This document shows positions 38,343-49,160 of a DNA stretch of 64,000 bases, one piece after another. Below the pieces are notes generated by a model that did not search any database, was not told the DNA's origin, and saw only the letters and a program-made list of their open reading frames with translations. The position numbers were made by a program, and so were the translations under genes. The DNA comes from JANNWF01 sp052390415. Lineage in GTDB: Bacteria; Pseudomonadota; Gammaproteobacteria; Xanthomonadales; Xanthomonadaceae. Where the stretch lies: positions 20,589-84,588 of the forward strand of contig JBQTGY010000053.1 of the NCBI GenBank assembly GCA_052390415.1, in the 5' to 3' direction. How positions within the stretch are numbered: position 1 is the stretch's first letter; the number at the start of each line of letters is the position of its first letter.

Positions 38343-41033
38343 TCAGTCAGTGGAGGAGTGATTCGCAGACAGCATGTCGTCGATGTCGAGCCCCGGCACG
38401 GCATCCAGCAGGCCCTGCGCTGCTGCACAACTGCCGACTTCGCGCGCGTTTTGCTCGCGCGGGGCACCAAGCAACGCCTGCAACCGAAAGTTCAGTCCGG
38501 CCAGTTCACGATTGGCCGCCTGCAACTCTCGATCAAGGCGGCGATTCTGGTCGGCCATCGCCTTCAGCGCGAAGGCCTCGCGCAGATGGGTGCGCAGCTG
38601 ATCGTCATCCCACGGTTTGGCGAGGAACTTGCAGATCGCCCCCTCGTTGATGGCGTCGGTGATCGACTGAAGCTCGGTGTAGCCCGTCAGGACCAACCGA
38701 ATCGTCTCCGGGAAGAGCAGACGGGCTCGTCGCAGCAGCTCGACGCCGGTCATCCCCGGCATGCGAGTGTCGGAAAGGATCACGTCGACGTTGTGCTGCG
38801 CCATCAACTGCAGCGCCTGCTCTGCACTGCTGGCACTGAGTAGTTGCCAGCCTTCGCCGCGCAACAGTCGGCGCAGTGAAGCAACGACGTTCTCCTCGTC
38901 GTCGACCAGCAGCAAGGTCGGCAGATGCGAAGATCGGCCCAGCAGGATCGGATCGATCTGCCGGCCATCGCGCAGCATGGCCTCGAACGCGGCGGTCGGG
39001 AGAGCTGGGCTGAACCAGTAGCCCTGCATCTGGTCACACTGGTTCGCCGCCAGCAGCATGGCTTGACCTTGGGTCTCGACACCTTCGGCAAGCACCTTCA
39101 TCTGCAGCTGGTGGGCCATCGTGATGATGGCGCGGGTGATCGACACGTCCTCTCCAGACGCGCTGACGTCGGGCACCAGCGAGCGGTCGATCTTGACGAC
39201 GTCGACCGGCAGCCGACGCAGGTAGCTCAGGCTCGAGTAGCCGGTGCCGAAGTCGTCAAGTGCGATCTCGACGCCGAGCGCGCGCAGTGCGCGCAGGTGT
39301 TGCACCGCCTGATCGAAGTTGGCGATCAGCATGCTTTCGGTGACCTCGACGCCAAACAGCCGCGGGTCCAGTCCGCTGGTCACCAGCAGGCCTTCGATGC
39401 GCCGCGCCAGGTCCGGCTGCAGCAATTGACGCGCCGACAGGTTCACCGCCATGCGCAGCGGCGGCAGTCCATCATGCTGCCAGCGCGCCGCCTGCTTGAT
39501 GGCGTGACGCAGCACCCAATCGCCGATCGGGACGATCAGACCGGTCTCTTCGGCGATCGGAATGAAACGACTGGGTGCGATGGGCCCCAAGGTCGGGTGC
39601 TGCCAGCGCAACAGTGCCTCGACGCCAACGATGCGGCCATTCCGTAAATCAAGCTGCGGCTGGTAGTGCAGTTCCAGCTGCTCGTCGCGAAGCGCATGCC
39701 GCAGCGCGTTCTCCAGCGCCAGCCGTTCGGGATCGTCGTTGAGGGGTGCGCCGGCGTAGACACAGACCTGGTTGCGTCCCAGAAGCTTGGCCTGGTGCAG
39801 CGCGGCGTTGGCGTGGCGCAACAAGATGTCGGCGCAATCAGCATCGGCGGGGGCCGCGGCGATGCCGATGCTGCAGGTGAGGTAGATTTCCTGCCCCTCG
39901 ATCATGATCGGTCTGGCGATGCTCTCGAGCAGCGCTTGCGCCGAGTCGGCGGCGGTCTCCACAGCCGCGGGCATGACGATCACGAACTCATCTCCGCTGC
40001 GGCGCGCAACCAGATCGAAGCTGCGCACCGTCATAACCACGCGCTGCGCGACCTCACGCAGAACGGCGTCGCCGATGTCAACGCCGAGGCCGTCGTTGAT
40101 GCGCCGGAAGCGGTCGAGCGCGAGCACCAGCACGGCGGTCTCGGCCGTGGTCTGCAGCATCGCGCCCAGGCGCTCGAACAGCTGCAGGCGGTTCGGCAGC
40201 CCGGTCAGCTCGTCGAACCGCAGCAGCTGCTGGATGCGCTGCTCCGAGGCGCGGCGTTCGCGCAGGTCGTCGATGCAGACGTGGGCGAAGGTTTCCTCGC
40301 CACTGGTCACCAGGCTGACCGAAACATCGACCGGAATCTCATGGCCCGCGCTGTGGCGGAAGCGGGTTTCGAAACGCAGCGAGCGCAGTTCGCACAGCTC
40401 GCGCCAGCGCGTCGGCCAGTCCGTCTCGGCGACCTCGGTGTCGATGGCGGGTACACGCAGGCGCAGCAGCTGCTCGCGCTCGAGGCCGAGCAGCCGGCAG
40501 GCGGCGGCGTTGGCATCGCGGAAAGCGCCGTCGGGCCCGACCTGCAGCAGCGGGTCGCTGGCCTGTTCGACGGCGTGCCGGGTCAGCAGCAGCTGGTGCT
40601 GTGCCTGCTCGCGTTCGCTCACGTCGCGCGCAGACGGGATCAGCCAGAGCACCCGCCCGTCCGGGCCACACAGGGGCAGCAGTGAGAAGTCCATCGCCAG
40701 CGTGCCGCCGTCGCGGGTGGCAAGGCGCACATCGAAGCGGGCGGCTTCGCCGCGTGCGGCGTTCGCCATTGCCTGCCGCAGTCGCCGTTGCGACAGTTCG
40801 CACCCTTGCCACCAGGGGGTGGTGTCGAAGCGGCGGCCGATCACCTGCTCCGGGGTACTGCCGATGGCCTGCAGCGCCGCCTCGTTGGCATAGTGCAGCA
40901 CGCCATCGACGTCGAGCAGGCCGGCGAAGATGGACGGGCCGAGCCGGTCCAGCACCTCATGCAGGCCGGTCTCCGGGCGCGGCGATGCGGGGCTGGCAGC
41001 TACCAGGGTCAGTATGGAATCGCGGTGCGGCAT
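38343..41033 (-). CDS. PAS-SGDEF-EAL-REC c-di-GMP signalling protein
   Basis: About 896 residues: PAS domain (roughly 20-140), second PAS (145-260), diguanylate cyclase domain (270-430), EAL phosphodiesterase domain (440-690), receiver domain (705-820) and a C-terminal coiled tail. The cyclase motif is RRSGDEF, not GGDEF, so cyclase activity may be lost. The EAL domain keeps VEALLRW, VNLSARQL, DDFGTGYSSL and KIDRSLV, consistent with c-di-GMP hydrolysis. A C-terminal receiver (LLLVDDEENVVASLRRLLRG, KFLAKPWDDDQL) is unusual and similar to the two free receivers downstream. Start chosen at 41033 (MPHRDSILTL); 41165 would overlap the upstream gene. Confidence 0.87.
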   Translation of the reverse strand: MPHRDSILTLVAASPASPRPETGLHEVLDRLGPSIFAGLLDVDGVLHYANEAALQAIGSTPEQVIGRRFDTTPWWQGCELSQRRLRQAMANAARGEAARFDVRLATRDGGTLAMDFSLLPLCGPDGRVLWLIPSARDVSEREQAQHQLLLTRHAVEQASDPLLQVGPDGAFRDANAAACRLLGLEREQLLRLRVPAIDTEVAETDWPTRWRELCELRSLRFETRFRHSAGHEIPVDVSVSLVTSGEETFAHVCIDDLRERRASEQRIQQLLRFDELTGLPNRLQLFERLGAMLQTTAETAVLVLALDRFRRINDGLGVDIGDAVLREVAQRVVMTVRSFDLVARRSGDEFVIVMPAAVETAADSAQALLESIARPIMIEGQEIYLTCSIGIAAAPADADCADILLRHANAALHQAKLLGRNQVCVYAGAPLNDDPERLALENALRHALRDEQLELHYQPQLDLRNGRIVGVEALLRWQHPTLGPIAPSRFIPIAEETGLIVPIGDWVLRHAIKQAARWQHDGLPPLRMAVNLSARQLLQPDLARRIEGLLVTSGLDPRLFGVEVTESMLIANFDQAVQHLRALRALGVEIALDDFGTGYSSLSYLRRLPVDVVKIDRSLVPDVSASGEDVSITRAIITMAHQLQMKVLAEGVETQGQAMLLAANQCDQMQGYWFSPALPTAAFEAMLRDGRQIDPILLGRSSHLPTLLLVDDEENVVASLRRLLRGEGWQLLSASSAEQALQLMAQHNVDVILSDTRMPGMTGVELLRRARLLFPETIRLVLTGYTELQSITDAINEGAICKFLAKPWDDDQLRTHLREAFALKAMADQNRRLDRELQAANRELAGLNFRLQALLGAPREQNAREVGSCAAAQGLLDAVPGLDIDDMLSANHSSTD

Positions 41034-41121
41034 AGACAGGCCAGGACGGTTTCCGAGTGTCCGCAGTCTGCCCAGCAGCCTGCTCTGCTGGCGCAAGCAG
41101 TTGCCGGCCTGGTCGACCGGA

Positions 41122-42591
41122 TCAGATCGACGGCAGTGGCATAGCGCCTGTTCGGGGTGCGTCATCGACCAGCCGTGCCAGTCTGCGCATGGCCCGTTCG
41201 AGCGCCTCGTCCCAGCCCTGACCGCAGGTCAGCCGGATGTGGTGCTGGAACTCGGCGCGTGCGGAGAACATCGGTCCCGGAGCCAGGCTGATACGTTCTG
41301 CCAGCGCCGCCCGGTGCAGCGCCATCGCGTCGACGCCCGCGGGCAATTCGACCCACACGAAGTAGCCGCCGGCCGGCCGCAGCACCCGCGTGCCATCGGG
41401 AAACAGCCGGCTGACCGCGTCGAACAGGCTGTTGCGCTGTGCCTGCAGAGAGGAACGCAGGCTGCGCAGATGACGGTCGTAACCGCCTTCCTGCAGGTAT
41501 TCGGCCAGCGCTGCCTGCACCGGGATCGACCCCGACAGGCTGGTCATCAGCTTCAGCCGCTCGACCTCGCGTGTCAGCCGCCCGGGCGCGGCCCAGCCCA
41601 CCCGGTAGCCCGGCGACAGACACTTCGAAAACGACGAGCAGTGCAGCACGAGGCCACGACGGTCGAAGGCCTTGGCCGGCAGTGGTGCCACCTTGCCCTC
41701 GTAGAGTTCGGCGTAGACATCGTCTTCAATCAGCGGCACGTTGTGGCGAGCGAGCAGTTCGACGAGGTCACGCTTCTTCGCCTCCGGCATCAGGCTGCCG
41801 AGCGGGTTCTGGAAGCTGGTCATCAGCCAGCAGGCCTGTGGGCGATGCAGCTCGATCACTTGAGCGAGGCGGCCGAGGTCAATGCCCTCGCGCATATGGG
41901 TCGGCACCTCGATGGCGCGCAGGCCGAGGCGCTGCAGCGCCTGCAGCGCCATGTAGAAGGTCGGCGACTCCACCACCACCGCATCACCCGGCCGCGTCAC
42001 CGCGTTCAGGCACAGGTTCAGCGCCTCCATCGCCCCGTGGGTCAGCACGATCTCGTCGGTGGCCACGGTCATGCCCTGCAGCAGGTAGCGCTTGGCGATC
42101 TCGCGCTTGAGCCGCAGGTTGCCCGGCGGCAGGTCCTCGACCATGCTCCAGGGTTCGAGCCGCCGTGTGCTCGACACCAGCGCGCGGCGCAGCCGATCGA
42201 GCGGGAACAGGGTCGGGCTCGGAAAGGCCGAACCGAAGGGCACGATGTCGCGTGCGCGCGCGGTGCCGAGGCAGGCGTAGATCAGGTCGTTGACCTCAAC
42301 CGGCCGCGAACCGGACTGGGGATCGGAGGTTTGCGGCTCGGGCAGCAGCACGCCACCGGCGCGGGCGGCGACGAAGTAGCCGGAGCGGGGCGCGGCGCGA
42401 ACCAGGCCGCGCGATTCGAGCAGATAGTAGGCCTGGAAGACCGTGCTGGGGCTCACGCCCCGACTGACACAGGCCTGCCGCACGGAAGGCAGCCGATCAC
42501 CGGGTCGCAGCACCCCGGCCGCGATCTGTTGCGCAATATTGCCAGCGAGCAGCTCGAACTTCGAGGCGGTGTCACCTGGACGGTCACCCAT
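41122..42591 (-). CDS. MocR/PdxR-type GntR regulator with aminotransferase domain
   Basis: A 489-residue regulator: N-terminal GntR winged helix (LRPGDRLPSVRQACVSRGVS, PSTVFQAYYLLESRGLV) and a class I aminotransferase-like domain that binds PLP through the Lys in CSSFSKCLSPGYRVGW. Such proteins sense PLP or amine ligands. Start chosen at ATG 42591 (MGDRPGDTASKFELLAG); an upstream ATG at 42675 adds 28 residues of low similarity. It precedes the c-di-GMP signalling operon on the same strand, 88 bases away, but a functional link is not evident. Confidence 0.88.
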   Translation of the reverse strand: MGDRPGDTASKFELLAGNIAQQIAAGVLRPGDRLPSVRQACVSRGVSPSTVFQAYYLLESRGLVRAAPRSGYFVAARAGGVLLPEPQTSDPQSGSRPVEVNDLIYACLGTARARDIVPFGSAFPSPTLFPLDRLRRALVSSTRRLEPWSMVEDLPPGNLRLKREIAKRYLLQGMTVATDEIVLTHGAMEALNLCLNAVTRPGDAVVVESPTFYMALQALQRLGLRAIEVPTHMREGIDLGRLAQVIELHRPQACWLMTSFQNPLGSLMPEAKKRDLVELLARHNVPLIEDDVYAELYEGKVAPLPAKAFDRRGLVLHCSSFSKCLSPGYRVGWAAPGRLTREVERLKLMTSLSGSIPVQAALAEYLQEGGYDRHLRSLRSSLQAQRNSLFDAVSRLFPDGTRVLRPAGGYFVWVELPAGVDAMALHRAALAERISLAPGPMFSARAEFQHHIRLTCGQGWDEALERAMRRLARLVDDAPRTGAMPLPSI

Positions 42592-43170
42592 GGCACCGGC
42601 TCCTCGCGTCGCATGACTGCCGGCCAGAGGACAGCTCGCTGCTGCAGTCCAAGGCTTGTGCGGTGCCTCACCCACCTCGGCACTCGTCTACAACGGGGGC
42701 TGCGCAAATCTCATGCGTCGCTTACCGCCAGGCCACCCCGCAGACCAACGACGTGAGCCGGGCCACCTTGACCTGCTCACCTGACAACCATGGTACGCCG
42801 CTTTGACGTACGTCGGGGGCTGCTTCGGAAGGAGGCCGCTGCTGCTGTAGAACCTCACGCAGCCATCCGTCGCGGCAAGGTGCCGATTCTGACGGTGATG
42901 GCAAATGTCCTGGGCAGCGCCGCCGAGGTCGCGCGCTGCCGCTCTGCACTCCCTCTGAGGGGGCGATGCCCTGCGGCGTGCAGGCCGATGGCCTGCGCAG
43001 GGATGGTGGCGCCGCCGCAGGGCGCGGTCGAAGGCCGACCTCACGGCCGCGCGTCCAGGCGCTTCCTTCCACAGCTCGGCGATGCGAATGCCAGGCGCCA
43101 GTTCACGGGTCGGTGCCTTCGATACGTGCCGGGAAACCACGCCTTGCAGCTTCATCGCAGTTGCTTGCAG
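42592..43170. pseudogene. Mostly gene-free stretch; possible cupin gene remnant at 43030-43155
   Basis: No intact gene in 579 bases. On the minus strand, reading from an ATG at 43155, KAPTRELAPGIRIAELWKEA then PGRAAV resembles the start of a ChrR-like cupin (WxxxxPGVxVKxLW pattern), but similarity ends near 43030, with the next part degenerate. This could be a dead cupin gene or chance. The promoter for the MocR-type gene should lie near 42600-42700. Confidence 0.3.
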
Positions 43171-43623
43171 TCAGGCCCGCGGTGGCCAGGCGTGCTGTTC
43201 GCCCTGACCCTCGCGACACCAGGCGTACAGGCCGTCGTAGATCTTCATGCCCAGCTCCAGCAGCGCGGCATCGTCGGTTATCACCCGCGACAGCCCCAGC
43301 GAGATTGCGTAGAGCCCGGCCGACTGCGGCGTCAGGTCCAGGTGATCGGTGTCGGCGCCGCGGACGATGGTGGCCAGCTGCTGCAGCGCCGGATCGGCAA
43401 GCGCGTACTTGGCGAGGAAGGCATCAAAACTGCAGAGCTCGCCGACATGACTGAACTCGACATCAGGAATGTCGTAAGGCGTTGCGCCCTGGGCCTGGGC
43501 TTCGGCCAGGACCGCAGCCGCCGGCACATACAGGAACTCAGCCTGCGGGTCGATGAAGCGCCGTATCAGCCATGGACAGGCGATGCGGTCGATCTTGGGA
43601 CGTTCGCGGGTGATCCATTTCAT
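43171..43623 (-). CDS. Small ChrB C-terminal-domain protein
   Basis: A 150-residue protein matching only the C-terminal half of ChrB: KWITRERPKIDRIACPWLIR then RFIDPQAEFLYVP, ending CREGQGEQHAWPPRA. The RIACPWLIRRFIDP motif is repeated in the larger ChrB upstream (RMASAWLIRRFIDP). It starts one base after the stop of chrB, so the two are co-translated. It probably arose by duplication of the ChrB_C domain. Role in chromate sensing is inferred. Confidence 0.82.
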   Translation of the reverse strand: MKWITRERPKIDRIACPWLIRRFIDPQAEFLYVPAAAVLAEAQAQGATPYDIPDVEFSHVGELCSFDAFLAKYALADPALQQLATIVRGADTDHLDLTPQSAGLYAISLGLSRVITDDAALLELGMKIYDGLYAWCREGQGEQHAWPPRA

Positions 43624-43624
43624 C

Positions 43625-44659
43625 TCATGGCCCCTTGTCGGAGAAGCGCATCAGCAGGCCGTCGAACAGGGTGCCGGCGAACGCAAGGCGCTCGGCGTCG
43701 GTCAAGGCTGCCGAGGCAATGGCATCGAGGCTGGCGGCGACGCCGGCGGTTTCCGCTACGCCGTAGCGGCTTTCCTTGAGGTCGATGTCATGGACGATGT
43801 GGGCGATGGTATCGAGCCCCGGCTCGCTCAGTCCGAAGCGTCGCAGCAGCACCTCGAAGGTGCATTGTTCGCCCTCGTGGGTGAACTCGCCGCCGTACAT
43901 GTCGAAGCGGATGCCCGGACCGGCGGCCGTGCTGCCAGCGTCTTCGACGAAAGCGAATTCCGCTGCCGGATCGATGAAGCGCCGGATCAACCACGCCGAC
44001 GCCATGCGATCAACCCGCACCCGCGCCCGCGTCACCCACGTGCGACCGCGATAACCCGCAGTGTTGAAGGTGCCGGAGCTTGCTGACTTCATGGCGCTGA
44101 CTCCTCCTGCCAGTTGCTGCTCGATGCTAGTCAGCAGCGCTCCCGCGACTTCCCGCCGCGGCGCATGGAAGTGGTCGCGCTGGCCGATTTCGTCAAACAG
44201 GACGCGCAGCTTTCCCAGCGTCTTCTTGGCCACGTTCGCTGCCATCGGTTGGCGCTTGCGCTGGATGCCTTGCTGCAATGCAATCGCCTCGCGCTGCAGC
44301 GCTTCGTATTCGCTGGCGACGGCGGCATGAAAACGCAGGATCAAGTCTTCGTCATCGATGCCGGCGATGGCTTCGCTGCGCCAGATCGAGCCATCACCGT
44401 CGGCGGCGCGGATTTCACCAAGCAGCCACTCCAGGTCCTCGCGCGCGGCTTCCGTGGCCGGCAAGACATACACCGAGCCCTTGATTTGCAGGGCGCCCAG
44501 CGTGGCCAGCCGGCGCCAAACGCGCATGCGCACACCCGGCGGCTGCGGCGGAAGCTGGTGTACCAGCATCCACCACGCGCGAACGGCGCTGTCGGCCGGC
44601 GCTTTGGCACGCGCGTGCTGGCTCGCTGTTTCGGTCTGGACCATCGGATTGGGTTGCAT
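43625..44659 (-). CDS. chrB: Chromate resistance protein ChrB
   Basis: A 344-residue ChrB. The N-terminal domain (AWWMLVHQLPPQPPGVRMRV, LGALQIKGSVYVLPAT) and the C-terminal ChrB_C domain (WVTRARVRVDRMASAWLIRR, DIDLKESRYGVAE) are both present. ChrB proteins act as chromate-responsive regulators of chrA in other bacteria. Divergent from the ocd-chrA pair, with an 87-base shared promoter region. Full length. Confidence 0.88.
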   Translation of the reverse strand: MQPNPMVQTETASQHARAKAPADSAVRAWWMLVHQLPPQPPGVRMRVWRRLATLGALQIKGSVYVLPATEAAREDLEWLLGEIRAADGDGSIWRSEAIAGIDDEDLILRFHAAVASEYEALQREAIALQQGIQRKRQPMAANVAKKTLGKLRVLFDEIGQRDHFHAPRREVAGALLTSIEQQLAGGVSAMKSASSGTFNTAGYRGRTWVTRARVRVDRMASAWLIRRFIDPAAEFAFVEDAGSTAAGPGIRFDMYGGEFTHEGEQCTFEVLLRRFGLSEPGLDTIAHIVHDIDLKESRYGVAETAGVAASLDAIASAALTDAERLAFAGTLFDGLLMRFSDKGP

Positions 44660-44677
44660 CCATCGTCGTTGTGACGC

Positions 44678-44705
44678 ACAGTAACAACTGTGACGCGTGT
44701 GTCAA
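44678..44705 (-). promoter_or_regulatory. Promoter for chrB and possible regulator site
   Basis: On the minus strand, TTGACA (44705-44700), a 16-base spacer and TACTGT (44683-44678) form a good sigma70 promoter about 20 bases before the chrB start. It overlaps a direct repeat TGTGACGC (44670-44677 and 44690-44697) and the inverted pair TGACGCACA ... TGTGTCA, suitable for a chromate-responsive regulator controlling both directions. Confidence 0.55.
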
Positions 44706-44746
44706 TAGTGAACAGTCGGTAGTGAGTCGCCACAGTCGGAGAGCAC

Positions 44747-45770
44747 GTGGACCGCATCGCCTCAGCCCATTCGACCCTGATCCTGTCGCGCGCGGAGGTG
44801 GCGGCGCTGGCCGGTCCCGCGGATTACCTCGCGGCCATGGAGACGGCGTTCAAGGCGTTGGCGGCGGGCACCTGGCGGGCAGCGGCGGTGGGCCACATCC
44901 CGGCCTTCAACGGCGCCTTCCACATCAAGTCGGCGTTGGCGTGCGACCTACCCGCGGTGGTTGCGATCAAGATCAACGGCAATTTCCCGAACAATGCCGC
45001 GCGTGCTGGCCTGCCGACCATCCAGGGCTGCCTGCTGCTGGCGGATGCCAACGACGGACGCGTGCTGGCACTGATGGATTCGATCGAGATCACCGCCAGA
45101 CGCACCGCGGCCGCGACGGCCCTGGCCGCCCGCCACCTGGCACGCAAGGACGCCACGGTGCTGGCGATGGTGGGGTGCGGCGTACAGGCGCGGCACCATC
45201 TCGAAGCCATGTTGGCGCTTCCGGACTTCGCGTTTTCGACTCTTCGACTGTTCGATCCGCGCACCGAAGCAAGCGCCGCGCTCGCACGGGCTGGTAAGAA
45301 CGCCGGGCTCAGCGTGATGGTGGCCGCAACGGCCGCCGCCGCCGCGCATTCTGCGCAGATTGTGGTGTTGACCACGACCTCGACCGAGTCGCTGCTGCAC
45401 GCACAAGACGTTCAACCAGGCATGTTCATCGCCGCAGTCGGTGCCGACAGTCCGTCAAAAAGCGAGCTATCGCCCGCACTGATGGCAAGGGCGCGCGTGG
45501 TGCCAGACGTTCTGGCGCAAGCGGCCGAGATGGGTGACCTGCGCCTGGCCATCGCCGCAGGCGCGATGTCGATCATCGATATCCACGGCGAACTCGCCGA
45601 GGTTGTTGCCGGCGGCATACCGGGCCGGCAGAACGATGAGCAGATCTTCGTTTTCGATTCCACCGGCACCGCCATCGAAGATGTCGCCGCGGCATCGATG
45701 CTCTACGGCCTTGCGCGGGAGCGCGGCGCCGGGTTATCCATCGATTTCAATGGCATTCGCTCAAACTCCG

Positions 45771-45778
<8 letters not shown>
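44747..45778 (+). CDS. Ornithine cyclodeaminase / pyrroline-carboxylate reductase-like protein
   Basis: A 343-residue member of the OCD/mu-crystallin NAD(P)-dependent family. Substrate-side motif FHIKSALACDLPAVVAIKIN and NFPNNAARAGLPTIQG; dinucleotide-binding ATVLAMVGCGVQARHHLEAM; and FIAAVGADSPSKSELSP. GTG start at 44747 with GGAG six bases before it. Its last 8 bases overlap the start of chrA, so the two are translated together. Family members interconvert ornithine, proline or imino acids; a role in chromate resistance is not known. Confidence 0.85.
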
Positions 45779-47141
<1,363 letters not shown>

Positions 47142-47253
47142 GTCCATCCAGCCGACTGCGCGCAGGCCGGTTTCCGGGCGAACTCGAACCCGCGGGTCAG
47201 CGCAGAGTGACCCCGAGCAGGGGCAAGTGCCAGCGCTTGCTCAGCTGTTGACC

Positions 47254-47741
47254 TTATTGCTCGCGATCCGCAGTGATCTTGAAGCTCCCGCGTTTCGAAA
47301 GGTCGTGCCCTTCGTAACCGCTGAACCGGATGGGGATTGCGATATCGCGCTCGCGACGGACCACGAAGTGCAGATGAGGACCGCGGGTGAATCCAGTCAG
47401 TCTCACGTCAGCGATATGCTGACCGCGGGCGACCCGCTCGCCTTCACGGACCAACACACGCTTGTGTGCGAGGTGAACGTAATGCGCCATCGTTCCGTCA
47501 TCTCCATCGCAATCGGGCGCAGGTTGCGGATTCCGACGGTGGTTCCTTCGGCCCGCTCTTCCACCACCAGGCGGACGTTGTCGTTGGCCTTCTCCCGTGC
47601 CGAAGCAGTGAAGACCGCACACTGCATTGCCACCCAGACCAGCGCAATGCGGGACAGCCAGCGACGAAGGCGCAGATCCGTTGGCGAGGCACCTCGTTGG
47701 CGAAAAGCGACCAACTGCTGATCCTTCCTGTTCTCTCGCAT
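47254..47741 (-). pseudogene. Broken M23 (LytM) peptidase gene
   Basis: One frame from 47741 reads MRENRKDQQLVAFRQRG, a hydrophobic signal-like segment (IALVWVAMQCAVFTASA), and NVRLVVEERAEGTTVGIRNL. The continuation DDGTMAHYVHLAHKRVLVRE, then GFTRGPHLHFVVRRERD, is in a different frame and is the C-terminal half of an M23 peptidase with the HxH metal motif. The middle of the domain, including the HxxxD zinc ligands, is missing. A frameshift plus an internal deletion make it non-functional. It is convergent with chrA. Confidence 0.75.
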
Positions 47742-47993
47742 GCTTGGCCCGGACATTGGACGGGCGGCCTTCGTCAAGTCGCAGCGACTCCGGATCGCCG
47801 GCCACCACAAGCCTACGAGTTCAAAGAGGAACCGATCAACCGGGTTGGCGAATGAGCATCAACAGGAACTTGGCACCGTTCCAGGATTTGATCGGTCACC
47901 GGCCGACCCTGGCTTGAGCTCACGAAGGCTCGCCACGACGGCCGCCTGCGTGTTGCGACCGACAGCCGGGGTGCACGCGGCCCATAATCCGGC

Positions 47994-48941
47994 ATGGCTG
48001 ATCACACCCACCTCCCCGCCAGCCCACCTGCCAAGACCCGGCGCGTCGGCTACTGGGACCAGATGCTTCGCCGCTATCCGCTGGCCTCGCCCTGGGGCCT
48101 GGTGCTGCAGATCGGTGCCACCCTCGCCGGCAACGGCCTGATCGCCTGGCTGGTGATCAGCGGCCGGATGACACCCTTTGAACTCGTGCTGCTGGTGTTC
48201 ATCGAGGCGCTGCTGCTGATCGGGATCGCGTGGCTGCAGAGACGCTTGGTGCCGGCAGACGCAGTCGAGTCGGATGCAATGTCGGGCATGGAGCGGCTGA
48301 AGACGCTGGGCTTCCTGCTGTTCTGGCTGGCCGGCGTGTATTCCTTTGTCCTGTTCGGCTTCGTGCCCTCGGGCGCGGAAATGCTGGGTGCACTGCGCGA
48401 TCCACTGGGGTATCTGGCCGGGTCTTCGATCAAGTGGCCGCTGCTGATCACCTTGACCCTGGCCGCCATCGATGCGGCACAGGACCGCCGGCATTTCCGT
48501 CGCCACGGCGGAATGTTCTACAGCACACCGGGGCTGCAGGGCGCGGCACGCGGGTTGACCCTGATCCTTGGCGGCATTCCCTTCGTGGTGCCCTTCTTCG
48601 GCTTCACGATCGGCTTGAAGCTGGGCGTTGAGCGGGCGCACGGCTGGCTCACACGCGGTGTCGCCAACCCGAGCTGGAAGGCGTTCATCAGCACCGTGTT
48701 GGCCCTCACGGTGCTGGGCCTGGTCATTGGCGGGCTGGTGCTGGCCGACCACATCGACCGCGCGCTCGCCAGCGGCGTGGCCTGGTGGGCACTGTGCTAC
48801 GCGGCGGCGAAGTTCGTGTCCGAATTGTTCATCGTCTGCCTGCCGCTGATTGCATCGAAGGCAAAGGCAGAAGATGCGGCGAATGCGGCGAGGCAAGCCT
48901 CGGCGGTATCAGCGCCGAAGAAGCGCCGGCTGCCGGGGTAA
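47994..48941 (+). CDS. Polytopic membrane protein of unknown function (DUF6498-like)
   Basis: A 315-residue protein with about six hydrophobic segments (for example ASPWGLVLQIGATLAGNGLI, PFELVLLVFIEALLLIGIAW, FLLFWLAGVYSFVLFGFVP). The layout resembles DUF6498-containing membrane proteins, but I am not certain. The C-terminus is a charged Ala/Lys-rich tail. Neighbours give no functional hint; it is transcribed away from the broken M23 gene. Confidence 0.6.
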   Translation: MADHTHLPASPPAKTRRVGYWDQMLRRYPLASPWGLVLQIGATLAGNGLIAWLVISGRMTPFELVLLVFIEALLLIGIAWLQRRLVPADAVESDAMSGMERLKTLGFLLFWLAGVYSFVLFGFVPSGAEMLGALRDPLGYLAGSSIKWPLLITLTLAAIDAAQDRRHFRRHGGMFYSTPGLQGAARGLTLILGGIPFVVPFFGFTIGLKLGVERAHGWLTRGVANPSWKAFISTVLALTVLGLVIGGLVLADHIDRALASGVAWWALCYAAAKFVSELFIVCLPLIASKAKAEDAANAARQASAVSAPKKRRLPG

Positions 48942-49105
48942 CCGCCGGCGTTGCCCTTGACGCCTGCTTGCCTGGGGCAGACTGCCAGCGCGAGTATTCT
49001 CGCAGGCACCGCAGTCGATCATCGTCGACCGCTTTCCGCGACCACCGGGCTAGGTAAGCCAGGACTGAGCAACCAGCCTGAACCAGGTATGCGATCGGAG
49101 CCTGC

Positions 49106-49157
49106 TTGACAAGATCGATTACGTCTGTAATCTAAGTACACGTTTACGGATGTAATC
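49106..49157 (+). promoter_or_regulatory. Promoter with two operator palindromes for the BlaI-type repressor
   Basis: TTGACA (49106-49111), 16-base spacer and TAATCT (49128-49133) form a good promoter. Operator 1, GATTACGTCTGTAATC (49117-49132), overlaps the spacer and -10. Operator 2, GTTTACGGATGTAATC (49142-49157), lies just before the ATG at 49161. The two share the form GATTAC-N4-GTAATC (op2 with one mismatch) and are 25 bases apart, as expected for BlaI/MecI-type dimers autorepressing their operon. Confidence 0.85.
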
Positions 49158-49160
49158 GAC

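Noticed and set aside
40930..42756. A 608-codon open frame antisense to the MocR-type regulator
   Set aside because: Overlaps a gene with clear GntR and aminotransferase motifs; the antisense product has no recognisable features.
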